A stretch of DNA of 64,000 nucleotides. Origin: Neomoorella stamsii. GTDB taxonomy: Bacteria; Bacillota; DSM-521; Neomoorellales; Neomoorellaceae. The DNA is taken from the NCBI RefSeq assembly GCF_002995805.1, contig NZ_PVXL01000072.1:37977-101976 (forward strand). Reading direction: 5' to 3'. Shown in pieces: positions 7,652-14,984 of this stretch. A program made the position numbers and the translations under genes. The notes under the pieces were generated by a model, which was given only the letters and a program-made list of their open reading frames with translations, had not been told where the DNA came from and did no database searches. Numbering within the stretch: the first letter of the stretch is position 1; each line of letters opens with the position of its first letter.

Positions 7652-8118
7652 TGCACCATTACCTCCACCGTGGCAGTTCCGCAATTGACACTAGAAACAA
7701 TGATTCTGTATGTCCCCGCCTGGGCGAAAGCATAGGCATGGCTGGCCTGCCCGTTGGTGATGGGTTCTGTATATGCCGTGCCGCCTTCAACTTGGAAAAT
7801 TACCTCCGTATCGGGTGCGCCGTCTGGCAAAGTGGCCGTAACTACTACCGTCTCATTAACTGTGGCAGGATTCGGGGAAGCGGTTGCGGTCAAGTCAGGG
7901 TAGTGGTTGTTAATAACTCGCTCTATTTCGGCGATTTGCTCAGGTGTTAGGTCGTCGGGCACGTCGAGGTAAACGGTCTGGCCATTGCCCTGTAGTAGCA
8001 AGATGGCTTCACGTTCTTCATCTGCACGCACAATCGGCTGTAAAAACGACAGTTGGAGAAGCTCGGCATGGAGCTTCGATAACTTGTGTGGCCTGTCATA
8101 TATCAACTTCATCAGCAC
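7648..8118 (-). CDS. Tail-associated protein with an Ig-like domain
   Basis: 156 residues from GTG 8118 after AGGAGGGATTATATC. Residues about 1-70 are unassigned. Residues 74-156 (TATASPNPATVNETVVVTAT...GTYRIIVSSVNCGTATVEVMV) show the beta-strand pattern and SPNPATVNE opening of bacterial Ig-like or PKD-like domains found in phage tail decorations. It follows the tail fibre gene and probably is an accessory adhesion or fibre-associated protein. Confidence 0.65.
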   Translation of the reverse strand: MLMKLIYDRPHKLSKLHAELLQLSFLQPIVRADEEREAILLLQGNGQTVYLDVPDDLTPEQIAEIERVINNHYPDLTATASPNPATVNETVVVTATLPDGAPDTEVIFQVEGGTAYTEPITNGQASHAYAFAQAGTYRIIVSSVNCGTATVEVMVQ

Positions 8119-8132
8119 GATATAATCCCTCC

Positions 8133-9050
8133 TTATGCCACACGGACTGCGGCGAAATATGTGTATGTGGAGGCAACCTGTGTATCTCGTGCATTCGAGC
8201 TATATCCATAGATTTCTACATAATCGCCAGCGGCAAGCTTGAGCAGTACAGTGCCCCCTACAGAATCCTCGTCTACTGCTCCAATCGGACCTTGTTTCAA
8301 GCGCGAATGCGCCGCACCATTCACGTATACTGCTGCTGCATGATTTTCGCCATCTAACCCACCAGCAAAATGCACGCGGGCAGATACGATATAAATACCT
8401 CCAGTTGGGGCAATGAACTGATATTCAGCGTTGTCGTAAACGTTGCCTTGGTCGTAATTCTCCGTCTGGAATGCAATTTTCGTCCATGTTGCCGCGGCAA
8501 GAGATTGCGCCGTTGACTGGTACGCCCGAAACGCAGGCCAGTTTGCTGTGGCGAACGCGCTCGGGTCAATCTGCGGCCCATCCCCCGCCGCCCCAGTGTG
8601 CTTGTGGCCGGTGGTGGGGTCAAAATGGCTGGGGATATTGTGCGCCGCATCATCGGCCAAATGCGCAGCAAAATCAGTTTGGGCAGCAGCTCCTATATCG
8701 GCTGGGGCCAGGGCGTCCGCGCCACCCGTGGCGTGGGTAGTTTTATGGGCGCTCGGCGTAAAGCTGGCCGGCTTGCCGTCAATGTCGCCCCACTTCACCA
8801 CGCCTACCTTCTGCCAGGCCGTGCCAGTATCGCGATAGATCATCTGCGTATCCGTGGCCACGTAGAGACGGCCGGCAGTGCCTGGGGCGGGTTTTTCGGC
8901 GTCCAGGCCAGCCTGAATGGTCGGCACGCCGCCCATGTCGCCGACGGCCTTCTGATCAATTATGTCCCAGTTCTCGTTGAAGGCCGCCCTGGAAACCGTC
9001 TCATTACCTAGGGGCTTTTTAATCCCCAGTTTAGGCGTAAGTTCCGGCAT
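8133..9050 (-). CDS. Tail fibre with C-terminal C1q/TNF-like domain
   Basis: 305 residues. The N-terminus (LTPKLGIKKPLGNETVSRAAFNENWDIIDQ) is a usual baseplate-attachment start of Gram-positive phage fibres. The middle has repetitive HKTTHATGGADAL and DFAAHLADDAAHN collagen-like/His-rich shaft segments. Residues about 175-305 (AFRAYQSTAQSL...TYTYFAAVRVA) match the jelly-roll pattern of C1q-like trimerisation heads, which probably bind the host receptor. Two base pairs separate it from the preceding baseplate gene. Confidence 0.85.
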   Translation of the reverse strand: MPELTPKLGIKKPLGNETVSRAAFNENWDIIDQKAVGDMGGVPTIQAGLDAEKPAPGTAGRLYVATDTQMIYRDTGTAWQKVGVVKWGDIDGKPASFTPSAHKTTHATGGADALAPADIGAAAQTDFAAHLADDAAHNIPSHFDPTTGHKHTGAAGDGPQIDPSAFATANWPAFRAYQSTAQSLAAATWTKIAFQTENYDQGNVYDNAEYQFIAPTGGIYIVSARVHFAGGLDGENHAAAVYVNGAAHSRLKQGPIGAVDEDSVGGTVLLKLAAGDYVEIYGYSSNARDTQVASTYTYFAAVRVA

Positions 9051-9051
9051 C

Positions 9052-9627
9052 CTAATCCCTCACCTCCAATTGATCCCACGTTAGGGCCAGAGAATCAAAT
9101 TGATCCCAGGTCTCTTGTTTTTTGTCCCATTCATCCCAGAGGAAATAATTAAACTCGTATAAGATATCCAGGTGCGCCGGTACAACCGTCCGGACCGCCG
9201 CTTTGAGATCATCCAGGTTAGGCGGCACGCCGGTAGTGTCCACGAAATGCACCGTGATAGTGTAGGCCGCGTGGTCTTCTACGATGTCGATGGCACCCTT
9301 GTCATAGGCCTCGGCCACCTGCTTGACGACCGAAATCGTGGCCGTCCCGTACCCTCGCAGCCGTGAAATAATCTTATCTTGCCGTTCGACTTCCGGCTGG
9401 TCGGGTGTGACCGGCAGGCCGACCTCTTCCTCCCAGCGGTCTAGGCCCCAAGTGGCCGTGCGAACATAAAACTGGTCCAGCACCTCATCCAGGGCCTGGC
9501 GGAGCTTGTCAAATTCAGCTCCTTCCGCCTGGAGGATGGCCCGCATGATCCGGCTGGTTTCATAGTAGCGGGGCAGGTAGGTAAGCATCTCCTGCCCCCG
9601 GGTGCTGGTTATCGGGTAGTCGCTCAT
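9052..9627 (-). CDS. xkdU: Baseplate protein, DUF2313 / XkdU (YmfQ) family
   Basis: 191 residues of the Mu gp48/DUF2313 family, which connects baseplate J protein to the fibre. Family hallmarks include MLTYLPRYYETSRIMRAILQAEG at the N-terminus and ATWGLDRWEEEVGLP around residue 58-72. The C-terminus carries aromatic WDEWDKKQETWDQFDSLALTWDQ (in parts), a repeated TWDQ motif common in clostridial homologues. It overlaps the baseplate J gene by 4 nt (ATGA). Confidence 0.85.
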   Translation of the reverse strand: MSDYPITSTRGQEMLTYLPRYYETSRIMRAILQAEGAEFDKLRQALDEVLDQFYVRTATWGLDRWEEEVGLPVTPDQPEVERQDKIISRLRGYGTATISVVKQVAEAYDKGAIDIVEDHAAYTITVHFVDTTGVPPNLDDLKAAVRTVVPAHLDILYEFNYFLWDEWDKKQETWDQFDSLALTWDQLEVRD

Positions 9628-11192
9628 GTCAGGTTAACACTCCCCACCACAGCTACTTCTTGGTCACCCACTGTTACATTGGCCGTGCCTCCGTTGACCA
9701 ACAGGTTCTGATAGTCTGTTACCCCTGGGGTATCAAGGATAGCCTGGCCTATGCGAACGTAGCGAACATCATTGTCGCTGGTGAAGGCCAGGGATTTGAT
9801 ATAAGCCGCAATATTATCCCGGACTGCACTTTTAACGCTATCGGCATTATATCCGGCAGCGATGGTCAGGGTGGCCGAAACGTTAATCAGTACCGCCGTT
9901 GCCGGCTCCACGGTTACCCGAGCGCCCACCGGGGCCTTGCCTTCGCCGGTATCCTTGCTAAAGGCGCTACGGTAAATTCCCCGGTCCACCCAAACTGTGG
10001 TCGTCGTGTCTGTAGTAAGCCGTGTTATTCTTAGTTCTATTTGGTCCTGGCCATTCCAGTAGAACTCTACAGTCTTATTCCCAAAGCTGGTAGCCAGATC
10101 GCTGGCCTTAAGAGTTACCACGGCATCTACTGTTCCGCTTGGCCTAGTCTTCGCCCAGGCCGCCGCCGACACATTCCATATCCCTATCTGAAGCAAATCT
10201 GCCGTCCCGGTATTATCATCCACCTTCACCCGCACCCGGGCCTGCCAGATGCCGGGCTGCTGGAGGAGAGCCTGCAGGCTAGAGTGGGTGATGGTCCCGG
10301 CTCCGGTAGCGTCGTAGACCATCTTCACGCTGTCGCCAGTATCATCAGTCAGCGTGGTGTCTACGCTAACCCCATAGCCGCCCAGGGACATGTTTTCTGC
10401 CTCGGCTTCATTCGCCCAGGGCGGGGCAATGTAGTTCTGTACCTCGTCCACTAGAGCCTGATCCGCGGGCTCCTTATTCGTGTTGATTATTGCTATGCTC
10501 ACCGTGCCAGGACCGTCTCGGACAGGGATAACCGATACTCCGCCAACTCCCGGCACCTCCATTGCCCAATTAACATAGTCTGCCTTATTCCCGCCTGCGC
10601 TGGGCGACCGCACCCGCTGGAGGTAGCGGGCTAAAAGGGAAGCATCATCCTCTTCGTCCAGGCCCCCTGTGGCAGGTTCCGGATTATCAATTCCAGTGAT
10701 GCCAGGATATGTTTCATACAGCATTGTAATAGTGTGTGCAGCCACGTTTCCTTGTGAGCCCGGTTCTTGTGCTCTTGCCGTTCCTGCGCCTGTTCCATCC
10801 GGACCAATTTCTATATCACTTTCAGTTACGAATCCTACCGCAGGCGCCGCTTCACTTGATTGAGTGCCTACAGGATGGCCTGCTGGCAAGATTGTGCCGG
10901 GCTCACCGGTTAACACCACGGGGGCCGTAGAATATGTTGCCGGCCGGCGGGTGATGCCGTGCTCTTCGCAGCGCAGGTCGAGGTACTGCCCAAAGGTGGT
11001 AGAGGCAAACCCGCGTTCCAGAACCTGCTGCGCCCATATCGCGGCAAGGGCAAGCTCGATGGCCGCCGGGGAAAGGGCGTCCCAAATAAAACTGCCTTCC
11101 GACTTATCCAGGTCAGAAGGCAGAGTATCAAGCATGCGCTGGAGAATGGTTTCATACGTCTGGTCTGTTAAATACTCTGGAAGGTCAGCCAC
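9624..11192 (-). CDS. xkdT: Baseplate J/gp47 (XkdT) protein with a large internal insertion
   Basis: 522 residues. Residues 1-260 and about 410-522 match the baseplate wedge J family (VLERGFASTTFGQYLDLRCEEHGITR; IDNPEPATGGLDEEDDASLLARYL; PSAGGNKADYVNWAMEVPGV; C-terminal YVRIGQAILDTPGVTDYQNLLVNGG). Usual XkdT is about 350 residues; here about 135 extra residues (about 265-400: SLGGYGVSVDTTLTDDTGDS...TTTVWVDRGIYRS) are inserted before the GARVTVEPA segment. The insert looks like a beta-sandwich carbohydrate-binding module. The protein builds the contractile baseplate. Confidence 0.9.
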   Translation of the reverse strand: MADLPEYLTDQTYETILQRMLDTLPSDLDKSEGSFIWDALSPAAIELALAAIWAQQVLERGFASTTFGQYLDLRCEEHGITRRPATYSTAPVVLTGEPGTILPAGHPVGTQSSEAAPAVGFVTESDIEIGPDGTGAGTARAQEPGSQGNVAAHTITMLYETYPGITGIDNPEPATGGLDEEDDASLLARYLQRVRSPSAGGNKADYVNWAMEVPGVGGVSVIPVRDGPGTVSIAIINTNKEPADQALVDEVQNYIAPPWANEAEAENMSLGGYGVSVDTTLTDDTGDSVKMVYDATGAGTITHSSLQALLQQPGIWQARVRVKVDDNTGTADLLQIGIWNVSAAAWAKTRPSGTVDAVVTLKASDLATSFGNKTVEFYWNGQDQIELRITRLTTDTTTTVWVDRGIYRSAFSKDTGEGKAPVGARVTVEPATAVLINVSATLTIAAGYNADSVKSAVRDNIAAYIKSLAFTSDNDVRYVRIGQAILDTPGVTDYQNLLVNGGTANVTVGDQEVAVVGSVNLT

Positions 11193-11634
11193 TTATCTTC
11201 ACCTCCAGCCTTTCGGGAGTACCGATAACCGGGACCACTGTAAAGGCTACTGTTACTTCATCCCCATACCAGTCGAAAGAAAAATCACGTACCATCTCGG
11301 TCCTGGGGTCTGCGAGCAGGGCTTCGGTAATTACCCGTTCCAATTCTGCTTCTACCGCATTGCGGGAAGGTTGCCTCCGGGCCTGCTCCAGCTCGCAGCC
11401 ATAACTGGGACCGTACACTAAATAGGCAAATCGCTCGGTAAGGACGGCCTTGACGCAATAATGAGCCCAAGCAGTATGGCCGTCGGTCTGCACCACCCGG
11501 CCGGCGCCGTCTACAACAAAGTCACCTTTCTCAAAATCAAAGAACCAGCTCTTACCATATTTCGGCGCTGGCTCTGTTTGTTGCTGCTCTACAAGAGGCG
11601 GCACCTCGAAAGTAGGATATAAGCTCGGCATCAC
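11185..11634 (-). CDS. xkdS: Baseplate wedge protein, DUF2634 / XkdS (gp25-like)
   Basis: 149 residues. LYPTFEVP at the start, the W-rich GKSWFFDFEKGDFVVDGAGRVVQTDG segment and VIGTPERLEVKISG end are typical of XkdS/DUF2634, which is related to gpW/gp25 lysozyme-like wedge proteins. It overlaps its neighbours by 4-8 nt in the baseplate operon. ATGATG start at 11634/11631. Confidence 0.88.
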   Translation of the reverse strand: MMPSLYPTFEVPPLVEQQQTEPAPKYGKSWFFDFEKGDFVVDGAGRVVQTDGHTAWAHYCVKAVLTERFAYLVYGPSYGCELEQARRQPSRNAVEAELERVITEALLADPRTEMVRDFSFDWYGDEVTVAFTVVPVIGTPERLEVKISG

Positions 11635-12056
11635 GTCACCACCTTACACAGCACTACCGGGTCGGTACCATCATTCACCCAGGCCACAAGCACCCGGTCA
11701 CCTGCCTTTAAACTAGCTTTGAGATTAAGGTGGACATCCTGCACCTGACCAGGGTCCCCGGTCTGAAAGTCCAGCCGCTGGAGGCTGGAATAAGTGGTCG
11801 TACCTGGAATATCAGTCCCATCGCTGTTTACCGGAGAAGCCGTTTTCACCACCCGGGAAGCCTGGGGGATTTCTAACCGCATCAGCCAATCTGCAATTAA
11901 GTAATCCCCCGCGGGTATTGGTACAGGAAACCTGTCTAACAATAAACTCATATCGGCCTGGATTGTTCCTAGTTCCAAAACATCTGGCCTTTGCGCCTGC
12001 TGGGCTATCCTTGATGCTATCACCTGTGCCAGTTTATTTATGCCGGTATTAGCCAA
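11631..12056 (-). CDS. xkdR: DUF2577 / XkdR baseplate protein
   Basis: 141 residues from TTG 12056, chosen because the family begins MANxGxxKLAQVIAxRI and GGAGG lies 9 nt upstream inside the end of the preceding gene. The C-terminal half (KASLKAGDRVLVAWVNDGTDPVVLCKVV) is the small beta-barrel of DUF2577. It is a PBSX-type baseplate hub accessory and overlaps the XkdQ gene by 8 nt. Confidence 0.82.
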   Translation of the reverse strand: MANTGINKLAQVIASRIAQQAQRPDVLELGTIQADMSLLLDRFPVPIPAGDYLIADWLMRLEIPQASRVVKTASPVNSDGTDIPGTTTYSSLQRLDFQTGDPGQVQDVHLNLKASLKAGDRVLVAWVNDGTDPVVLCKVVT

Positions 12057-13050
12057 CGTCCTCAACCTCCAGGGCCATGGTCCGATCATTTGCGTTGTGT
12101 ACTATCCCAGCCACCAGGTAATACCCGCTTATTGTCCCGGCAGTAATATGCACCTTATCACCACGACGCAGGAAAGGCAAATCAGGGGCCGAAATACGCC
12201 GTTTTTTTCTCGGCTGTCCCCGTTCGGCTAGTATATCCTGGGCCGCCGCCTTCGCCGCTGCCAGGTTGTCATATTGCTCTTTGTAGACCAGGTCCTGGAG
12301 CACTCCGAATTCAGTCCGGCCGTCGAGCATTGCCACGACCGGGGCACGGCCCTCTTTATCTTCGGCGCCCACTATTTTTACTCTGGTGACCAGATCCTCA
12401 ATATCCTGCTGGTCTTCAACTTGCGCTACGTTATCATCTGCCCCAAAATGATAAACCGGGCTGTTCTGACCCGGTCTTATTATATCGATCTTTCCTTGTT
12501 TGCTCCGTACTATCCACTTACCCGCCCCGCGCTTTTTTGCCTGGTCCAGCACATCGAAAATCATATCGGCCAGAGTACGGCCCCGGAATACCTGTTTAGC
12601 CAATGCTGTGTCCGGGCCTTCTACTGTTCCAAGCGGTATTTGCCAGGCTTTGGCTATGTCTTCGATTATTACCCGGGCCAGGGTCCCAGAAGAATAGTAC
12701 CGATCATCTTTACTCTTGGCTAGGTAAATCAGAGGGTCATAGGCGGTTATGGTGAAGTGCCCCAGGGGGTCTGTCCGGTAATGCCAGTTAAAGATGGTGC
12801 CCCGGAAAACCTCCTGCCATCCTTCTCCCCATTCCGAAAGCAAAACCACCTGGCTGCCAAGCGGCATTTTTTGGTGTAACCATTCGCCGTCACTCATTTG
12901 CTTGTTTTGTATCTCCGCTTCAAGCCTAACGGCAAGTTCCCCGCTGTTCTCCTCCCAGGAGAGGGAACGTAAGGCCTCATAAAGCCGTATTTTATCACCG
13001 TTAGGCAGGATAACGGCAAGGTCATACCTGATTTTTGCTACATCAATCAT
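12049..13050 (-). CDS. xkdQ: Baseplate hub protein XkdQ/YqbQ (gp27-like)
   Basis: 333 residues of the late-control-D/gp27-like hub family. Features include LRSLSWEENSGELAVRLEAEI near the N-terminus, GTIFNWHYRTDPLGHFTITAYDPLIYLAKSKDD around 85-115, the DDRYYSSGTLARVIIEDIAKAW helix and the C-terminal PFLRRGDKVHITAGTISGYYLVAGIVHN barrel. It forms the ring at the tail tip through which the tape measure and DNA leave. Confidence 0.9.
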   Translation of the reverse strand: MIDVAKIRYDLAVILPNGDKIRLYEALRSLSWEENSGELAVRLEAEIQNKQMSDGEWLHQKMPLGSQVVLLSEWGEGWQEVFRGTIFNWHYRTDPLGHFTITAYDPLIYLAKSKDDRYYSSGTLARVIIEDIAKAWQIPLGTVEGPDTALAKQVFRGRTLADMIFDVLDQAKKRGAGKWIVRSKQGKIDIIRPGQNSPVYHFGADDNVAQVEDQQDIEDLVTRVKIVGAEDKEGRAPVVAMLDGRTEFGVLQDLVYKEQYDNLAAAKAAAQDILAERGQPRKKRRISAPDLPFLRRGDKVHITAGTISGYYLVAGIVHNANDRTMALEVEDVG

Positions 13051-13065
13051 CGCTTTTCCCGCCTC

Positions 13066-13725
13066 TTATACCGGGATTCTAAGGGTCTGCCCAGGGAAGA
13101 TTAACGACGGGTCTTTGCCTATAACACTTAAGTTTGCCTGATATATTTCCTTCCATCTTGACCCGTCGCCTAACGTCTTTTTAGCTATCGCCCAAAGGGT
13201 ATCTCCGGGCTTAACTGTATAAGTTTTAGGCGGCGGTGGCGCTGGCCTGGCAGCAGTTTGCTGGCCGACTGACGCATTACCCAATTTAGCCTGCCTTTCC
13301 GCGTCGGTCATTACTATTAAATCCCGCGCCTGCACCAGCCGGATTGAGTACCAGCAGTCGCCGTAACCGCCCCGCCATTCGTGCTGGAAGCTGTCTTCGC
13401 CGTCGAAGTACACATCGTGATTGATGGGCGTTTCAGTCACCAGTAGACGTACTTTCTCCCCGCTGGCACGTATGGCTGATATATCCCCTACGATATCTTT
13501 AGGCGGCCGCCAGGACTTGATGAAAGGAAGGTTTTTTCGGGCTTCCCCCGGGAAAAACCCCTCCCAGGAAAACCGGGTAGGCACTATGCCACGGGGAAGT
13601 GCGATGTCGCCAAGGGCGATGACCTCGAAAGTCTGCATTTTATTCCCGGTCTGGGCGGTTATGCGCTCCGGATTTATGGGGAAATGAATAAAGCGCCCGG
13701 AGGGCGCTATGAGGTAGAAGTCCAT
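13066..13725 (-). CDS. xkdP: LysM-domain tail protein XkdP
   Basis: 219 residues. Residues 1-150 match the XkdP/YgaU-like tail domain (FPINPERITAQTGNKMQTFEVIALGDI...FSWEGFFPG). A Pro-rich linker (ARPAPPPPKT) leads to a C-terminal LysM module (YTVKPGDTLWAIAKKTLGDGSRWKEIYQAN...IFPGQTLRIP), which binds glycan chains. It bridges tape measure and hub during tail assembly and may help at the wall. Confidence 0.92.
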   Translation of the reverse strand: MDFYLIAPSGRFIHFPINPERITAQTGNKMQTFEVIALGDIALPRGIVPTRFSWEGFFPGEARKNLPFIKSWRPPKDIVGDISAIRASGEKVRLLVTETPINHDVYFDGEDSFQHEWRGGYGDCWYSIRLVQARDLIVMTDAERQAKLGNASVGQQTAARPAPPPPKTYTVKPGDTLWAIAKKTLGDGSRWKEIYQANLSVIGKDPSLIFPGQTLRIPV

Positions 13726-13815
13726 CTTTATTACATCCCCCTTAAAGGGAATATCTTCTTCCTGTGGAAATAGCTATTTGGTTGACTACTGTCTGACAGA
13801 AAGGGGGTGCAGTTT

Positions 13816-14034
13816 TTGGAGAGACGCGTTATCGTTGAGGTTACTGGATATTGTCCCTATGTTGACGACAATCATAGCATTAGCGTCACCTGCGTAGAAA
13901 CATTTTTCAGTAGGCGCCCTTCGCCAGTACGCCTTCCAACTAACTTCAAATGCAAATATGGATTGGAGTGTGGCCGCTCTAAAGAATGTCCGTTGTTTAA
14001 GGAAATTGAAGTTAACCCTTACTTGCTGATTTAG
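13816..14034 (+). CDS. Small cysteine-rich protein on the opposite strand
   Basis: 72 residues from TTG 13816; AAGGGGG (13801-13807) lies 8 nt upstream. Two cysteine groups (GYCPYVDD...SVTC, and CKYGLECGRSKECPLF) suggest a small metal-binding fold. It is the only rightward gene in the tail region and overlaps the end of the next leftward gene by 23 nt. A possible -35 TTGACT lies at 13782, with no clear -10. Probably an independently expressed extra gene; function unknown. Confidence 0.6.
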   Translation: MERRVIVEVTGYCPYVDDNHSISVTCVETFFSRRPSPVRLPTNFKCKYGLECGRSKECPLFKEIEVNPYLLI

Positions 14035-14374
14035 CCACAAATTTAGCTTCAAAGGCCCGAACTTCCTCCTCAGTCTCGGGCCATTTTTCTATACCAAAAA
14101 ATTCGCAGTCATGCATCCGTTTTTCCTCCTCTGTTAATGGTCTAGCCAATATTTGCACATTCCACATATCGTAACCGAATGGTGAGAAATAGCGCCGGAT
14201 CACAACATGTGCACGCAATTCTTTCGGGTTCTTCTTGTCGGGAATATATACTATATCCCCTGGTAAAGGAGCTTTTTCCATAGGTATACTAAACAATTCT
14301 TCCAATCCACCCTGAGGGCTTTCTTGCAAAGCCATGGGTAAATGTCCCTGGGCTAAGTCAGGTTTTATCAACAT
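14012..14374 (-). CDS. Hypothetical protein
   Basis: 120 residues, soluble. PGDIVYIPDKKNPKELRAHVVIRRYFSPFGYDMWNVQILARP in the middle suggests an SH3-like or small beta-barrel fold, with an acidic helical tail. ATG 14374 follows TTAGGAGGTCTGTTACCCA and overlaps the 53-residue gene before it by 17 nt. It belongs to a three-gene group inserted between XkdP and the tape measure gene. No family recognised. Confidence 0.6.
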   Translation of the reverse strand: MLIKPDLAQGHLPMALQESPQGGLEELFSIPMEKAPLPGDIVYIPDKKNPKELRAHVVIRRYFSPFGYDMWNVQILARPLTEEEKRMHDCEFFGIEKWPETEEEVRAFEAKFVAKSASKG

Positions 14375-14519
14375 TGGGTAACAGACCTCCTAAAACATTT
14401 CTTAGGCTTTTGGCAAGCTCCTCCACCACTTTTTCAGGCTGAACCGAAACCTGCTCTTTTAGTTCGGCTACTTCTTTTTCTAATGCTAATAAGCGTTCTT
14501 CTATATTTTTGGCGGACAT
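14358..14519 (-). CDS. Very small coiled-coil protein
   Basis: 53 residues from ATG 14519, with AGGAGGCGACTAATA directly upstream. MSAKNIEERLLALEKEVAELK is a heptad coiled coil; the rest (KVVEELAKSLRNVLGGLLP) is amphipathic. It overlaps the start of the next gene by 17 nt, so the two are probably coupled. Resembles small phage chaperone or structural helpers; function unknown. Confidence 0.6.
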   Translation of the reverse strand: MSAKNIEERLLALEKEVAELKEQVSVQPEKVVEELAKSLRNVLGGLLPNVDKT

Positions 14520-14538
14520 TATTAGTCGCCTCCTGCGT

Positions 14539-14925
14539 CTATCCTTTTTTCCCGGCCTGCCACCATTCTTTGAGCAGAGATTTTAACGAGGTGTCTTCGC
14601 TTGGGATGGAATCTGTCTTGTTATCTGTAGGCTTATAAAAGTTCCAGGCTATAGCGTATTCTACATACGGACCAAGCCAAGAAACAACGATTAATACCAC
14701 AAAAAACCATCCTAATGAAGAAGGAAATTCCATACCAAAAAGCATTGTTGCAAACATAACAATAAACGCCGAAACTATCGCTCGGCCAGCCCATATATAG
14801 ATATTTACTTTCTCGCCATTCGGCAATGCATTCTTCTCAAAAAACCTTTCAAACCGTTCCTTTTCATGTGACATTAAGATCCCAGATAGCAAAAGTACTA
14901 TTATTACTAGCAGGATTAACATCAT
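14539..14925 (-). CDS. Membrane protein of unknown function
   Basis: 128 residues from ATG 14925, 8 nt after AGGAGG. Three hydrophobic segments: residues 1-18 (MLILLVIIVLLLSGILM), about 48-65 (IVSAFIVMFATMLFGM) and about 72-92 (LGWFFVVLIVVSWLGPYV). A charged tail follows. Lies immediately after the tape measure gene start region but is not a tail component I recognise; could alter the lysogen's membrane (inference). Confidence 0.6.
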   Translation of the reverse strand: MMLILLVIIVLLLSGILMSHEKERFERFFEKNALPNGEKVNIYIWAGRAIVSAFIVMFATMLFGMEFPSSLGWFFVVLIVVSWLGPYVEYAIAWNFYKPTDNKTDSIPSEDTSLKSLLKEWWQAGKKG

Positions 14926-14984
14926 GATATCCACCTCCTGTTAATTATATTCTTGCTCAGGAGGTTTTTTCCTTTATCTGTTCA

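Noticed and set aside
13786..14052. Leftward 88-residue frame opposite the Cys-rich gene
   Set aside because: No ribosome site and no coding character; the rightward frame has both a ribosome site and patterned cysteines.
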